This document shows positions 8,533-18,583 of a stretch of DNA of 64,000 nucleotides, one piece after another. Positions within the stretch are counted from its first letter, which is position 1. Every line of letters starts with the position of its first letter. The stretch comes from Vreelandella andesensis. GTDB lineage: Bacteria; Pseudomonadota; Gammaproteobacteria; Pseudomonadales; Halomonadaceae. Below the pieces are notes generated by a model. It saw nothing but the letters and a program-made list of their open reading frames with translations. It ran no database searches and had not been told where the DNA came from. The position numbers and the translations under genes are program-made. The stretch covers positions 78,288 through 142,287 of the forward strand of contig NZ_RZHG01000002.1 of the NCBI RefSeq assembly GCF_003989795.1, in the 5' to 3' direction.

Positions 8533-10131
8533 TTAGTGCAAATGAGCAGCTTCTATCAGTGCCTTGGTATAGTGATGCTGTGGGGCAGCGAGGACTTCCA
8601 AGCAATTCCCTTGTTCGACCACGTCGCCATCTTTTAGCACCATAACGCGATGCGCCATAGCACGCACCACGGCAAGGTCGTGGCTGATAAAGAGATAACT
8701 TAGTTGGCGGCGTGCTTGAAGTTCGCGCAGCAGCGTAACCAACTGTTTTTGCACCGTACGGTCTAATGCCGAAGTAGGCTCATCCAGTACCAATAATTCC
8801 GGTTCTAGGATAATTGCCCGCGCTACGGCGATGCGCTGGCGTTGTCCTCCCGAAAACTCATGAGGATAACGGGCAGCACAGCTTTCCGGTAAGTCGACTT
8901 CCCGCAGCGTGCGATGCACACGCTCGGTGACTTCTTCATTGCTCAAATTGGGGTAATGAAACCGCAGGCCTTCACTAATAATATCAAACACCGGCATGCG
9001 CGGAGAAAGCGCCCCGTAAGGGTCTTGAAAGACCATTTGCAGCCGGTGACGCTGGCGTCTAAGCGCGTCGCCAGAGAGCTGGCTTAACGTGGCCTTACCC
9101 AGTGTCACCTCACCTTGGCTAGCGACTAACCGCATGATCGCTGACGCCAGCGTCGTTTTTCCAGAACCTGATTCACCAACAATGCCCAGGGTTTCGCCAG
9201 GGGCGATAGTAAGGTCAGTGGCCTTGAGTGCCTCAAACGCAGGCGGCTGGCGCTGAAAAAGGCCAGTTCTCGGTCGCTTGAAGCTCACGCTAAGCTGGCG
9301 TGTGGTTAAGAGGGGCGTGATATCGGCAGGTGGCGCAGGGCGGCCCTCTGGTTCGGCGGCAATAAGTGCTTTTGTGTAATCGCTTTGAGGATTGTCAAAC
9401 ACATCGGCCACGCTACCGGTTTCCTGAATTTTCCCCTGATACATGACACAAACACGGTCTGCATGACGGCGTACTAAATTTAAGTCGTGGCTGATAAACA
9501 GCACGCCCATACCATGTTGATCACGCAGTTCCTTCAGCAGGGCCAAAATCTCTTGCTGGACGGTCACGTCGAGTGCGGTGGTAGGCTCATCGGCAATCAA
9601 CAGTGCCGGATTATTGGCAATGGCCATGGCAATCATTACCCGCTGGCGCTGACCGCCAGAAAGTTGATGTGGCCAAGCGTCAAGCAGTTCATCAGGGCGC
9701 GGCAGTTTGACTTGTTCTAAGAGCGCTTTGGCCCGGGTGCGTGCCGCTTGTCCACTAAGGCCTTGGTGTAAGCGCAAGGTTTCGCCTATCTGCTTTCCAA
9801 TGCGGTGCAGTGGATTGAGCGACGTCATGGGCTCTTGAAAAATAAACCCTACACGATTGCCGCGGATGCCATTCCAATCGCGCTTGCCTAGCTGATTGAG
9901 GTTGGTCTCCTCTAACCAGCGTTGGCCGCTTACGGCGGCATTGTCCGGGAGTAGATCAATTGCGCCTAGTGCCGAAACAGATTTGCCAGAGCCAGATTCC
10001 CCTACGATCGCCAGTGTTTCACCTGCATTGACGGTAAGCGAAAGCGAATCGACAACTACGTTGCCATTAAAGGAAACCGAAAACTCGTTCAAGCGCAGTA
10101 GTGGCTTAGCGTTGCTCGCGTTATTAGGCAT
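8533..10131 (-). CDS. yejF: Oligopeptide/microcin C ABC transporter ATPase YejF
   Basis: This 532-residue protein has two fused ATP-binding domains. The first (about residues 8-255) has Walker A GESGSGKS, signature [14 protein letters not shown] and Walker [14 protein letters not shown]. The second (about 280-525) has [22 protein letters not shown] and [12 protein letters not shown]. Two-domain fusion plus position after two permeases and a binding protein matches YejF. In E. coli YejABEF imports microcin C and some peptides. It is the last gene of the operon and overlaps yejE by 8 bases. Both nucleotide sites look intact. Confidence 0.93.
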   Translation of the reverse strand: MPNNASNAKPLLRLNEFSVSFNGNVVVDSLSLTVNAGETLAIVGESGSGKSVSALGAIDLLPDNAAVSGQRWLEETNLNQLGKRDWNGIRGNRVGFIFQEPMTSLNPLHRIGKQIGETLRLHQGLSGQAARTRAKALLEQVKLPRPDELLDAWPHQLSGGQRQRVMIAMAIANNPALLIADEPTTALDVTVQQEILALLKELRDQHGMGVLFISHDLNLVRRHADRVCVMYQGKIQETGSVADVFDNPQSDYTKALIAAEPEGRPAPPADITPLLTTRQLSVSFKRPRTGLFQRQPPAFEALKATDLTIAPGETLGIVGESGSGKTTLASAIMRLVASQGEVTLGKATLSQLSGDALRRQRHRLQMVFQDPYGALSPRMPVFDIISEGLRFHYPNLSNEEVTERVHRTLREVDLPESCAARYPHEFSGGQRQRIAVARAIILEPELLVLDEPTSALDRTVQKQLVTLLRELQARRQLSYLFISHDLAVVRAMAHRVMVLKDGDVVEQGNCLEVLAAPQHHYTKALIEAAHLH

Positions 10132-11197
10132 GCTTGGTTTCCTGGGCGGGTGACAGATGCTGCTTCACATGGCGTGGGTCAAAGGCGTCACGCAGTCCTT
10201 CACCAATGAATACCAGCAGTGAAAGCATAATGGCGAGGGTCATAAACGCAGTGATGCCTAACCATGGTGCGTGCAGGTTGTTTTTGCCCTGCGCCGCTAG
10301 TTCGCCAAGTGAGGGCGCGCCAGGCGGCAGGCCAAAGCCTAAAAAATCCAGCGCGGTGAGCGTACCAATAGCACCCGTAAACAAGAAGGGGATGAATGTC
10401 AGAGTGGCTACCATGGCGTTAGGTAACACGTGCCGCCACATAATCAACCGAGAAGGCAGCCCCATCGCCTTGGCTGCACGAACGTACTCAAGATTACGCG
10501 CACGTAAAAACTCAGCGCGCACAATATCCACTAACCCAAGCCACGAAAACAGCAACATGATCCCCAATAACCACCAGAAGCCCGGCTGCACGAAACTGGC
10601 TAAAATGATCAGCAAAAACAGTACTGGCAACCCAGACCAGATTTCGGTGAACCGTTGGCCGATGAGGTCTACCTTACCGCCAAAGTAACCCTGTACACCG
10701 CCTACAAGAACGCCTAGCACCAAAGAGCCTGCAGTCAGCACTAATGCAAAGGCAACGGATAAACGAAATCCGTAAATCACACGTGCCATCACGTCACGCC
10801 CTTGATCATCTGTACCTAGCCAGTGGCGGCTATCTGGGGGTGCCGGCGAAGGTTGAGTCATCAGCATATCGAGGGTTTGGTAGGAATAGGGAATAATCGG
10901 CCAAAGTGCCCACCCGTTATCGCTGATTTGCTGTTGGACAAAGGGGTCGAGATAGTCGGTGCGGGTAGGTAAGAAACCACCGAATTCGGTTTCTGGATAA
11001 TCGACCAGCAGCGGTACATACCACTGACCGTCGTAGTTCATCACGAGAGGCTTATCGTTGGCGATGAGTTCAGCAAATAAGCTGACAATAAACAGGACGC
11101 CAAATAGCCACAGCGATACCCGAGCTCGACGATTGGCTTTAAATGCGGCTAGGCGGCGCAGCGTAATCGGCGAGAGACGTGAGCTAATAAATGCCAT
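10124..11197 (-). CDS. yejE: Oligopeptide/microcin C ABC transporter permease YejE
   Basis: This 357-residue inner-membrane permease has an N-terminal hydrophobic segment (about residues 24-44), a periplasmic insert with the family-typical HWLGTDDQGRDVMARVIYGFRLSV, and a BPD_transp_1 domain with about five further segments. The cytoplasmic coupling loop reads YVRAAKAMGLPSRLIMWRHVLPNA (EAA-like motif). The DppC/OppC-type layout with the long YejE insert supports the name. It starts 2 bases after the yejB stop and overlaps yejF by 8 bases. Confidence 0.93.
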   Translation of the reverse strand: MAFISSRLSPITLRRLAAFKANRRARVSLWLFGVLFIVSLFAELIANDKPLVMNYDGQWYVPLLVDYPETEFGGFLPTRTDYLDPFVQQQISDNGWALWPIIPYSYQTLDMLMTQPSPAPPDSRHWLGTDDQGRDVMARVIYGFRLSVAFALVLTAGSLVLGVLVGGVQGYFGGKVDLIGQRFTEIWSGLPVLFLLIILASFVQPGFWWLLGIMLLFSWLGLVDIVRAEFLRARNLEYVRAAKAMGLPSRLIMWRHVLPNAMVATLTFIPFLFTGAIGTLTALDFLGFGLPPGAPSLGELAAQGKNNLHAPWLGITAFMTLAIMLSLLVFIGEGLRDAFDPRHVKQHLSPAQETKHA

Positions 11198-11199
11198 GG

Positions 11200-12285
11200 T
11201 TATGACTCCCTCGACGCAAAATCAATGCGCGGGTCAACCCACACATAGGTCAAGTCGGATACTAGCTTTAGCAGTAGCCCGATCACTGTGTAAAGAAATA
11301 GCGTTCCAAAAATGACTGGGTAGTCCCGCTGCATTACCGCCTCAAAGCCCAATAAGCCAAGGCCATCCAGGGAGAAAATCACCTCGATGAGCAGGGCACC
11401 GGTAAAGAAAATGCCGATCATCGCCGAGGGCAAGCCAGCAATAATAATTAGCATTGCGTTGCGGAACACATGACCATACAAAATGCGCTGTTCATCGGCT
11501 CCTTTGGCTCGGGCTGTCAGCACATACTGTTTATGAATTTCATCCAAAAAGCTGTTCTTAGTCAGCATGGTGAGCGTCGCGAAACTGCCAATCGCGGCAG
11601 CCAGTACCGGTAGAGTGATGTGCCAGAAGTAGTCTTTAATTTTGCCCCATGTCGATAGCTCGGAGAAATCTGGTGAGGTTAAGCCGCGTAGAGGAAACCA
11701 ATCCAAATAAGTACCGCCGGCAAACACAACAATAAGCAGAATGGCAAACAAAAAGCCGGGGATCGCATAACCGACGATCACCAGGCCCGAGGTCCAGACA
11801 TCAAAGCGAGATCCGTGTCGTAGCGCCTTGCTAATGCCTAAAGGAATCGAAATGAGATAGACCAGTAGCGTTGTCCACAAACCAAGTGAAATAGACACGG
11901 GCAAACGTTCGACCATTAGTTCAATAACCGGACGATCACGAAAAAAACTAGTGCCAAAATCAAAGGTAAGATAATCCGCCATCATGCCGATAAATCGCTC
12001 GTGAGCGGGTTTGTCAAAACCAAACTGCTGTTCTAACTGCTCGATAAAGCGTGGATCAATTCCGCGCGCACCCCGAGAATCATCGCTAACTTGAACATCT
12101 GCGCCACCCATATCCAGGCGTGTGCTTGCCATGGCATCGGCCCCCTCAAAGCGGGCCAGCATTTGGTCAATGGGGCCGCCGGGAGCAGCTTGAACGATCA
12201 TGAAGTTAAGCAGCATGATGCCGAACAATGTCGGGATCATCAGTAGCAGTCGGCGTAAGGTATAGCGTGCCACAGCGCGCTCCAT
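11200..12285 (-). CDS. yejB: Oligopeptide/microcin C ABC transporter permease YejB
   Basis: This 361-residue permease is of DppB/OppB type. It begins [31 protein letters not shown], the usual first membrane segment, followed by a periplasmic stretch (about residues 40-100) and a five-segment permease domain. The coupling loop is [24 protein letters not shown]. YejB pairs with YejE to form the channel. It lies 57 bases after yejA and 2 bases before yejE, in the order A-B-E-F known from E. coli. No internal damage is seen. Confidence 0.93.
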   Translation of the reverse strand: MERAVARYTLRRLLLMIPTLFGIMLLNFMIVQAAPGGPIDQMLARFEGADAMASTRLDMGGADVQVSDDSRGARGIDPRFIEQLEQQFGFDKPAHERFIGMMADYLTFDFGTSFFRDRPVIELMVERLPVSISLGLWTTLLVYLISIPLGISKALRHGSRFDVWTSGLVIVGYAIPGFLFAILLIVVFAGGTYLDWFPLRGLTSPDFSELSTWGKIKDYFWHITLPVLAAAIGSFATLTMLTKNSFLDEIHKQYVLTARAKGADEQRILYGHVFRNAMLIIIAGLPSAMIGIFFTGALLIEVIFSLDGLGLLGFEAVMQRDYPVIFGTLFLYTVIGLLLKLVSDLTYVWVDPRIDFASRES

Positions 12286-12342
12286 GATTAATTAGGGGCC
12301 AAAAGTTAGTGCTGGTAAGCCGTTATAACTATGTTTGTTAAT

Positions 12343-14223
12343 TCAGCGACGCCGATGACGGCCTTGCAGCTCTGCTTCACGTTCGGTGTTTACCCACCAC
12401 GCATCTAAATCCATGGCATAAGCTGGAAACGGCTCTGGGTAGCCAAATTTATCCCACACAGCAATCCTTGTCTCGCCGGAATGATAGTGAGGAATAACAT
12501 AAAAGCCCCAGCGCAGCACCCGATCAAGCGCTTGTGCAATAGTATCCAGCGTCTCACGATTGTCGGCACGAATGAGCTGTTCCACTAGAGCATCAACCGC
12601 CGGGTGGGCAAGGGACATACGATTGCGGCTTTGTGGCGCCTCTGCGGCAGCGCTGGTCCAGTAATCGCGTTGTTCATTGCCAGGGTTGTTAGATTGTGGG
12701 AAGTGGCTGATGACCATGTCGTAATCGTAGCTGCGTACTCGGTTAAGATATTGATTAATATCAACAATGCGAAGCGATGTTTGTACCCCAAGACGCGCCA
12801 TATTACGCAGCATGGGCTGTACAACGCGCTCCAGACCCGAGTCATAAAGCAGTACTTCTAAGCTTAACGGTCGCCCCGTCTCACCATGCACCAGCACACC
12901 CTCTTCAACGCGGTAGCCAGCGTCACGCAGCAAGTCAAGTGCGAGTCGCAGTCGCTCACGCAGCTCGGTTGGGTGCTCAATGGGCAACGGGTCGGTGAAT
13001 AACCGTTCTGATTGATGGGAACTAATGAGTTCTTCGCGAAAGGGTTCGAGCAGCGCAAGCTCTTCTTGAGATGGCGTGCCGACGGCTTCCATCTCAGAGT
13101 TTTGAAAAAAACTTTCCGTGCGCTGGTAAGTGTCATAGAAAATATTGGTGTTGAGCCAAGGGAAATTGAAGGTAAGGCTCAGCGCTTCTCGTACCCTTGG
13201 ATCCTGAAACTTATCTTTGCGTAAGTTGAAGACAAACGCTTGCATCATAGAGGGGTTAACATCGGGCACTGTAATTCGATTGATTAGCCCATCACGATAA
13301 GCTGGGAAATTATCATAGCCAATGGCCCACGTAGCAGCACGTGCATCGGTTCTGAAGTCGGTTAGGCCAGCTTTAAAGGCTTCCCAGGCAATATCGCGGT
13401 CGCGGTAATATTCATAAACGACACGGTCGATATTGTAGCGTCCAACATTGACGGGCAAATTCTTACCCCAATAATTGTCATCGCGTTGATAGACAATTCG
13501 CCGCCCTGGATCTACCACACTAATACGATACGGCCCTGATCCTGGATGTGCATCCAAGGTTGGGGAGGCAAAGTCGCGGGCCTCCCAGTAGTGGCGAGGT
13601 AAGATGGGTAGCTGGGCAACAATCAGTGGCAGTTCGCGTGATTCAGTGTCGTTAAACTCAAAACGCACCTGATGATCGTTCAAAGCAACAACGCGTTCGA
13701 CACCAGCGTAGTAGCTTGCGTAGAAAGGGTTGCCTTCTTCACGTAGCAGGTTTAGCGAAAACACCACGTCATAGGCCGTTACTGGCTCACCATCTTGAAA
13801 GCGGGCTTCTGGGCGCAAGTCGAACTCTATCCATCGGCGTTCCGGGTCCAAACGTACGCCTTCTGCCAATAGCCCGTACAAACTAAACGGTTCGCCGGGG
13901 TTGCTTGCCATCAGCGAGTCGTAAATCTGAAAAATACCGGTAACCGGTGTGCCGCGAATGATAAACGGATTAGTTGAATCGAAACTGCCGCCCACAGCGG
14001 TATGGGTAATCGTGCCACCTTTAGGTGCAGACGGATTAACATGAGGGAAATAGGCAAAATCTGAAGGTAGTGCTGGGCTGTTGTAAAGAGATAGCCCGTG
14101 TACGGTCTCAACGGGAGCAGAGGTGTTAATTTCGGAGACGTTTTCAGAAGCCAATAGCGACAGGCTGAGCAGCAAACCGCTGGTTAACAAAAGCACTTTA
14201 GTAAACAACACACCGCGCGGCAT
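12343..14223 (-). CDS. yejA: Oligopeptide/microcin C periplasmic binding protein YejA
   Basis: This 626-residue SBP_bac_5 protein starts with a signal peptide (about residues 1-26, VLLLTSGLLLSLSLLASE). The mature part has HGLSLYNSPALPSDFAYFPHVNPSAPKGG, typical of YejA, and a large solute-binding domain to about residue 600. It delivers peptides to YejBE. It is the first gene of the operon; the 240 bases upstream hold a 14-base repeat array. The C-terminal tail RHRRR is unremarkable. Confidence 0.92.
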   Translation of the reverse strand: MPRGVLFTKVLLLTSGLLLSLSLLASENVSEINTSAPVETVHGLSLYNSPALPSDFAYFPHVNPSAPKGGTITHTAVGGSFDSTNPFIIRGTPVTGIFQIYDSLMASNPGEPFSLYGLLAEGVRLDPERRWIEFDLRPEARFQDGEPVTAYDVVFSLNLLREEGNPFYASYYAGVERVVALNDHQVRFEFNDTESRELPLIVAQLPILPRHYWEARDFASPTLDAHPGSGPYRISVVDPGRRIVYQRDDNYWGKNLPVNVGRYNIDRVVYEYYRDRDIAWEAFKAGLTDFRTDARAATWAIGYDNFPAYRDGLINRITVPDVNPSMMQAFVFNLRKDKFQDPRVREALSLTFNFPWLNTNIFYDTYQRTESFFQNSEMEAVGTPSQEELALLEPFREELISSHQSERLFTDPLPIEHPTELRERLRLALDLLRDAGYRVEEGVLVHGETGRPLSLEVLLYDSGLERVVQPMLRNMARLGVQTSLRIVDINQYLNRVRSYDYDMVISHFPQSNNPGNEQRDYWTSAAAEAPQSRNRMSLAHPAVDALVEQLIRADNRETLDTIAQALDRVLRWGFYVIPHYHSGETRIAVWDKFGYPEPFPAYAMDLDAWWVNTEREAELQGRHRRR

Positions 14224-14310
14224 TGGTAACTTCCTGTAGCAACGAAGGCTTAATAGCTGTGGATCGGTATCTGAAACACATTACTGAATCACGGTACTGA
14301 GTCTGTCACA

Positions 14311-14394
14311 CTAACTGCCATACAGTAATCGCGATAAGGTAACCGCGATAAGGTAACTGCAACACAGTAACTGCAATATAGTAACCGAGACCTA
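14311..14394. repeat. Array of six imperfect 14-bp tandem repeats
   Basis: Units based on gtaaccgcgataag repeat with exact 14-base periodicity at 14311, 14325, 14339, 14353, 14367 and 14381 (examples: gtaatcgcgataag, gtaactgcaacaca, gtaactgcaatata). The array sits in the yejA upstream region, about 90 bases from the yejA ATG and about 65 bases downstream of the mltD stop. The rest of the 14224-14461 gap shows nothing else. Confidence 0.75.
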
Positions 14395-14461
14395 GCAGCT
14401 AAGAACTAACAAAGACGACGTTTTAAATCTAGTTAACAAAACCCCGGTTAGATTCCCCATT

Positions 14462-15667
14462 TCAGCGTCCTGAGAGAGACAGCAGTTGGCCTGGCTGCAA
14501 TGCCTCGGGGCGTTCGATGGCATTCCATCTGATTAAATCCTGCTGAGCAACATTGTAACGCGCTGCAATCACCGAAAGATTATCGCCGCTTTCAACGCGG
14601 TGAATATCAGGTGTGCTGGCGGATGCTAATGCAGTACTGGTTGATAGCGAAAGCTGAGCTAACACCTGAGTGTCAACTTCTTCAGGCACAAGTAATGTCT
14701 GTGCGCTGCGTGGGTCGAGGCTGCCATTCAAAAGGCCAGGGTTTAGCTCGGCCAGCGCGGAATGGCTGACATTGAGAAGCTGTGAGGCCTGTGCCAGGCT
14801 AACCGGCTGTTCTAGCTGAACTTTGGCAAAAGCAGGGTCAGGATGAATATCGGGAAGAGCAACGCCGTATTTCTCGGGATCGTTGATAATCGTCGCAATC
14901 GCTTTAAGCTTTGGGACGTAATGCATCGTTTCGCGAGGCAGTGACAGTGCCCAGTAGTCACTTGTAAGGCCTTGGCTTAGTGCTTGGCGTTGTGCTCGAT
15001 TAACGGTGCCAGCACCTGCGTTGTAAGCGGCAAGCGAAAGCATCAAGTCGCCTTCATACCACTCATCAGCTTGCATTTCTAAATAATCAAGCGCCGCCGC
15101 CGTAGACGTTACAACGTCTAAACGACCGTCATAGTTGCCGTTGCGAACAAGGCCTAATGCATCCCCTGTACGCGGCATAAATTGCCAAAGACCAGCGGCC
15201 CCGCGATGACTTAGAGCATTTGTATCGAACGAGCTTTCGACAAACGGAATTAGTGCGATTTCACCAGGAAGGCCGCGTTCACTAACTTGCTGAGTAATCC
15301 AGGCAAGCCAGGGCGTCGCTCGTTCGGTAATAGCGACAATATTCTGCGGGCTGGAACGGTAATGCTCTATCCACTCATCAATTCGTGCTTGAACATCAGC
15401 GGGTAGATTTTTCTCTTGCCACTGAAAGCTGTCACGTAGGGTGCTCCAGGCATCTTGAGGTTGCAGTTCTAATGCTTCCCAAAAGTGGTGCTGAAAGGCA
15501 TTGGGGCGGAAACTAGGCGAAGCAGACGCGCCACTGTGCGCGACGTTGGCTTGTTGTGCTTCAATAGTAGAGGCCTGAGAGCTGGCCGCTGCGGCCAAAA
15601 ATAGGCTCACAATGACAGTGCTTCCAGCGCTTAGCAGTAAGCGCTGGCGAATCGTTCGATAGGTCAT
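14462..15667 (-). CDS. mltD: Membrane-bound lytic murein transglycosylase D
   Basis: This 401-residue cell-wall enzyme has an N-terminal signal peptide (about residues 1-33), a Slt-type lysozyme-like domain (about 130-260) and a C-terminal LysM (about 352-398, HRVESGDNLSVIAARYNVAQ). The catalytic glutamate is in IPFVESSFDTNALSHRGAAG, and GLWQFMPRTGDALGL follows as expected. A second, degenerate LysM-like stretch is at about 275-325. Lytic transglycosylases cleave peptidoglycan to 1,6-anhydromuropeptides. No lipobox cysteine is visible, unlike E. coli MltD. It is 28 bases downstream of gloB on the same strand. Confidence 0.9.
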   Translation of the reverse strand: MTYRTIRQRLLLSAGSTVIVSLFLAAAASSQASTIEAQQANVAHSGASASPSFRPNAFQHHFWEALELQPQDAWSTLRDSFQWQEKNLPADVQARIDEWIEHYRSSPQNIVAITERATPWLAWITQQVSERGLPGEIALIPFVESSFDTNALSHRGAAGLWQFMPRTGDALGLVRNGNYDGRLDVVTSTAAALDYLEMQADEWYEGDLMLSLAAYNAGAGTVNRAQRQALSQGLTSDYWALSLPRETMHYVPKLKAIATIINDPEKYGVALPDIHPDPAFAKVQLEQPVSLAQASQLLNVSHSALAELNPGLLNGSLDPRSAQTLLVPEEVDTQVLAQLSLSTSTALASASTPDIHRVESGDNLSVIAARYNVAQQDLIRWNAIERPEALQPGQLLSLSGR

Positions 15668-15695
15668 AGTCGGTTCATTTCACTCGATAGCGTTT

Positions 15696-16463
15696 TTAAA
15701 AACGGTTCTTCCACTCGCGTATAGTGGAGAACGTGGCGAGATCATCATCATTGGCCCCATGAGTACCTGCTGCCTGGCGTACACTATCGGTGCCTACGCG
15801 CAGGTAGGGATTGATTTTCAGCTCGCGTCCTATCGTGCTGGGTAAGGTAGGTCGGTCTAATGCCCGAGCCTTCTCACACTCCTGCAATGCATATTTAACG
15901 TCTTCGTTATCAGGGTCTGCAGCACGAGCAAATGTCAGGTTAGCTTGCGTATACTCATGAGCTGCAAAGACCAGCGTATCCTCCGGAAGTTCCGCTAACG
16001 TACGAAGTGACGTCAACATTTGCTCCGGCGAACCTTCAAACAGGCGTCCGCAACCACCGCAAAAAAGAGTGTCGCCGCAGAATAGTAGCGCAGGAATTCC
16101 TGGTGTGAAGTAACTCACGTGGTCTAACGTATGTCCTGGCGTTTCTATGACATCGAAAAGTCGCCCCATAACGCGTACTTCATCGCCATGAGCCACCTGT
16201 TCATTGATGCCTTCAATGGTGGGGTTACGGGGGCCAATAACATGAGGTGAGTAGCGTTTAATTAACTCTGCAAGACCATCAGTATGATCGTGATGGTGGT
16301 GAGTGATTAAAATCGTATCAAGCGTTAAAGATTCGCGCTCCAGAAGCTCAATAACAGGCGCTGCTTCACCGGGATCCACCACGCAAACGCTTTGACTGGT
16401 ATCTTGTCTCAATAGCCAAATGTAATTATCGCTAAGTGCGGGAATCGGTGTCACGCTCATCAT
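15696..16463 (-). CDS. gloB: Hydroxyacylglutathione hydrolase (glyoxalase II)
   Basis: This 255-residue metallo-beta-lactamase-fold enzyme hydrolyses S-lactoylglutathione to lactate and glutathione. The binuclear metal motif is ILITHHHHDHTDGLAELI (residues about 52-70), with later ligands in ETPGHTLDHVSYF, LFCGDTLFCGGCGRLFEG and FAAHEYT. The C-terminal HAGH domain ends with FSTIREWKNRF. I keep the ATG at 16463, which has AAGGAT seven bases upstream; an ATG 3 bases later is equally possible. It is divergent from the yafS-like gene, with 110 bases between. Confidence 0.95.
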   Translation of the reverse strand: MMSVTPIPALSDNYIWLLRQDTSQSVCVVDPGEAAPVIELLERESLTLDTILITHHHHDHTDGLAELIKRYSPHVIGPRNPTIEGINEQVAHGDEVRVMGRLFDVIETPGHTLDHVSYFTPGIPALLFCGDTLFCGGCGRLFEGSPEQMLTSLRTLAELPEDTLVFAAHEYTQANLTFARAADPDNEDVKYALQECEKARALDRPTLPSTIGRELKINPYLRVGTDSVRQAAGTHGANDDDLATFSTIREWKNRF

Positions 16464-16573
16464 GGGCGAGATCCTTTGAAGTTAAAAATAGACGTTCATC
16501 CTCACGTTTAGCATGCGGCATCGCTAACGCTAGGAACGTTAAAAAATATTTACTGTGGAGGGAAGCACTGTTC

Positions 16574-17371
16574 ATGTCAACTCCGTCAATGGCTACCCGG
16601 CTCGCCCAGCAGATGGCTGAAAGCCAAGTGTACTGGCAAACAGAGACCGGCCGTTCGTTATGGGAAACGCAGCGAGCGTGCCTGGGGCCGCTAGTTGAAG
16701 AACGTAAAGGAGGGCATAGTTTAGAGATGGGGATGGGGCCCTCGTTGATGACGATGTCAGCCATTCCGCATGTCATTCGGTGGTCACCGACGAGAGCAAC
16801 GGCCGAGTCTTCCTCAACGTTAATTTGCCCGCCAAGTCATCTTGCCTTGCCAGACCGCAGTTTAGAGGTAGTAGTGATCCATCATTGGCTAGAGCATTTG
16901 CCTGATGCTCACCACACGTTGAAAGAAGCTGCTCGAGTAACGTCAGATAGCGGTGTGTTAGTCCTCTTTGGGTTTAATCCCCTTGGGTTAAACGGGTTAA
17001 CTCAGCGTTGGCGAAAACAACAGGCAAATTACCCTTGGAGCGGGCAGTGGCGAACGGCTAACCGTCTGCGCGACTGGCTGGCGTTTGTCGATTTTGAGGT
17101 GGAGCGCGTAGACTACTGCTGTTTTCGGGGGCCGATGAGCACCACTTGCAGAGAGCGATGGGAATCACTGGGCCGAAGGCATAATTTACCGTTGGGTGAA
17201 AGTTACATGATTCAAGCACACCGACGGCAGCGTCATGCGCCGGTAGAGCGTCTTAAATTTGGGTTGCGTGCACCGGTCACTCCCTCTTCGTTGGGGGCTA
17301 CCCGAACGAGCGCTTCTGCCCGATACCCCACGAGTCAACGTCGTCTAGAAAAGGATAGTGAAGGTGAGTAA
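16574..17371 (+). CDS. yafS: SAM-dependent methyltransferase (YafS-like)
   Basis: This protein of about 265 residues has a Methyltransf_11-type fold: a glycine-containing SAM motif [12 protein letters not shown] (about residues 48-59), the acidic second strand, and [21 protein letters not shown] chose the ATG at 16574, preceded by GGAGGGAAG; the frame is open for 46 codons further upstream but those overlap gloB. Its place between gloB and rnhA is the same as yafS in E. coli. Substrate unknown. The stop overlaps the rnhA start region by 14 bases. Confidence 0.8.
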   Translation: MSTPSMATRLAQQMAESQVYWQTETGRSLWETQRACLGPLVEERKGGHSLEMGMGPSLMTMSAIPHVIRWSPTRATAESSSTLICPPSHLALPDRSLEVVVIHHWLEHLPDAHHTLKEAARVTSDSGVLVLFGFNPLGLNGLTQRWRKQQANYPWSGQWRTANRLRDWLAFVDFEVERVDYCCFRGPMSTTCRERWESLGRRHNLPLGESYMIQAHRRQRHAPVERLKFGLRAPVTPSSLGATRTSASARYPTSQRRLEKDSEGE

Positions 17372-17843
17372 GCAAGCAGCCGACGAGTTGCCTCGCGTTA
17401 CGGTATATACCGATGGAGCCTGCCGAGGAAATCCAGGGCCAGGCGGCTGGGGAGTTGTGCTGTCGAGCGGGCAGCATGAGAAAACATTAAAAGGCTTTGA
17501 GGCAGATACTACTAATAATCGCATGGAATTAATGGCGGCTATTATGGCGCTGCGGACCTTGAATAAACCGTGTGAAGTGGCTATTTGGACTGATTCCCAG
17601 TATGTGCGCCAAGGGATTACCCAATGGATTCACAACTGGATTAAGCGAGGCTGGAAAACAGCGGCTAAACAACCAGTCAAAAATGCTGAGCTTTGGAAAA
17701 CCCTCCACGAAGAAACACAGCGACATCGTGTCGAGTGGCATTGGGTCAAAGGACATAGTGGGCACCCTGGCAATGAGCGTGCCGATGCGTTGGCCAACGA
17801 AGCCATTGATGAGCATAACAGGAGAGCAGCATGCGCCAAGTAA
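17358..17843 (+). CDS. rnhA: Ribonuclease HI
   Basis: This 161-residue enzyme degrades the RNA strand of RNA-DNA hybrids. The active-site residues are visible: Asp in [19 protein letters not shown], Glu in [15 protein letters not shown], Asp in [12 protein letters not shown] and Asp in [12 protein letters not shown]. The basic handle ([17 protein letters not shown]) is present. The start is GTG at 17358; a second in-frame GTG at 17364 is possible. It overlaps yafS upstream and dnaQ downstream, in line with one transcript. In E. coli rnhA and dnaQ are divergent; here they are co-directional. Confidence 0.95.
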   Translation: MKVSKQAADELPRVTVYTDGACRGNPGPGGWGVVLSSGQHEKTLKGFEADTTNNRMELMAAIMALRTLNKPCEVAIWTDSQYVRQGITQWIHNWIKRGWKTAAKQPVKNAELWKTLHEETQRHRVEWHWVKGHSGHPGNERADALANEAIDEHNRRAACAK

Positions 17844-18583
17844 TCTTAGATACGGAGACGACTGGCATCGATCCAAAAGAGGGGCATCGATTGGTCGAAA
17901 TTGGTGCCGTTGAAATGGTGAATCGGCGGTTTACGGGGCGCTCCTATCATCAATATATCAACCCTGAACGGCATATTGATGCAGAAGTGGTGGCGGTTCA
18001 CGGTATTGATGACGCAAAAGTAGCGAACGAACCGGTATTTGCCAATATTGCTGACGACTTCTGGGCATTTATTGAAGGTGCCGAGCTGGTGATTCATAAC
18101 GCTCCTTTTGATGTGGGGTTTATTGATCACGAGCTTGGCATGCTGAACCAGCATCGCCGTTCACCCTTACTGGGCCCTGTTAGTGAACATTGCCGTATCC
18201 TTGATACGTTGGTGATGGCCCGCCAGATGCATCCGGGTCAACGAAATAGTCTCGATGCGCTATGCAAGCGCTACGATATTGATAACGGTCATCGCGTACT
18301 GCACGGCGCATTGCTTGACGCTGAAATCTTGGCCGACGTCTATTTGGCGATGACGGGCGGACAAACAGCACTGACGCTGGATGCTGAAGCATCGTCAGGC
18401 AAGCAGCAAAATAACCACGCCAATGAAGGTCTTTCCGTACAACGTTTATCGCTTACGCCAGGCCAACTTAGGGTTATTCAGCCTAGTAATGAAGAGCGCG
18501 CTGCTCATCAAGCTAAGTGTCAGGCGCATCAGCTACGTTGGTTTGAGGATAATGGCTCCGAGGGTAATAGTGTCAATGCTTAG
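17831..18583 (+). CDS. dnaQ: DNA polymerase III subunit epsilon (proofreading exonuclease)
   Basis: This 250-residue subunit removes mismatched bases during replication. The three exonuclease motifs are complete: [21 protein letters not shown] (Exo I, residues about 5-25), [15 protein letters not shown] (Exo II) and [17 protein letters not shown] (Exo III, HxAxxD). The C-terminal 65 residues are less conserved and carry the link to the alpha subunit. The ATG overlaps rnhA by 13 bases, and the end overlaps the likely nudC start. Confidence 0.95.
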   Translation: MRQVILDTETTGIDPKEGHRLVEIGAVEMVNRRFTGRSYHQYINPERHIDAEVVAVHGIDDAKVANEPVFANIADDFWAFIEGAELVIHNAPFDVGFIDHELGMLNQHRRSPLLGPVSEHCRILDTLVMARQMHPGQRNSLDALCKRYDIDNGHRVLHGALLDAEILADVYLAMTGGQTALTLDAEASSGKQQNNHANEGLSVQRLSLTPGQLRVIQPSNEERAAHQAKCQAHQLRWFEDNGSEGNSVNA

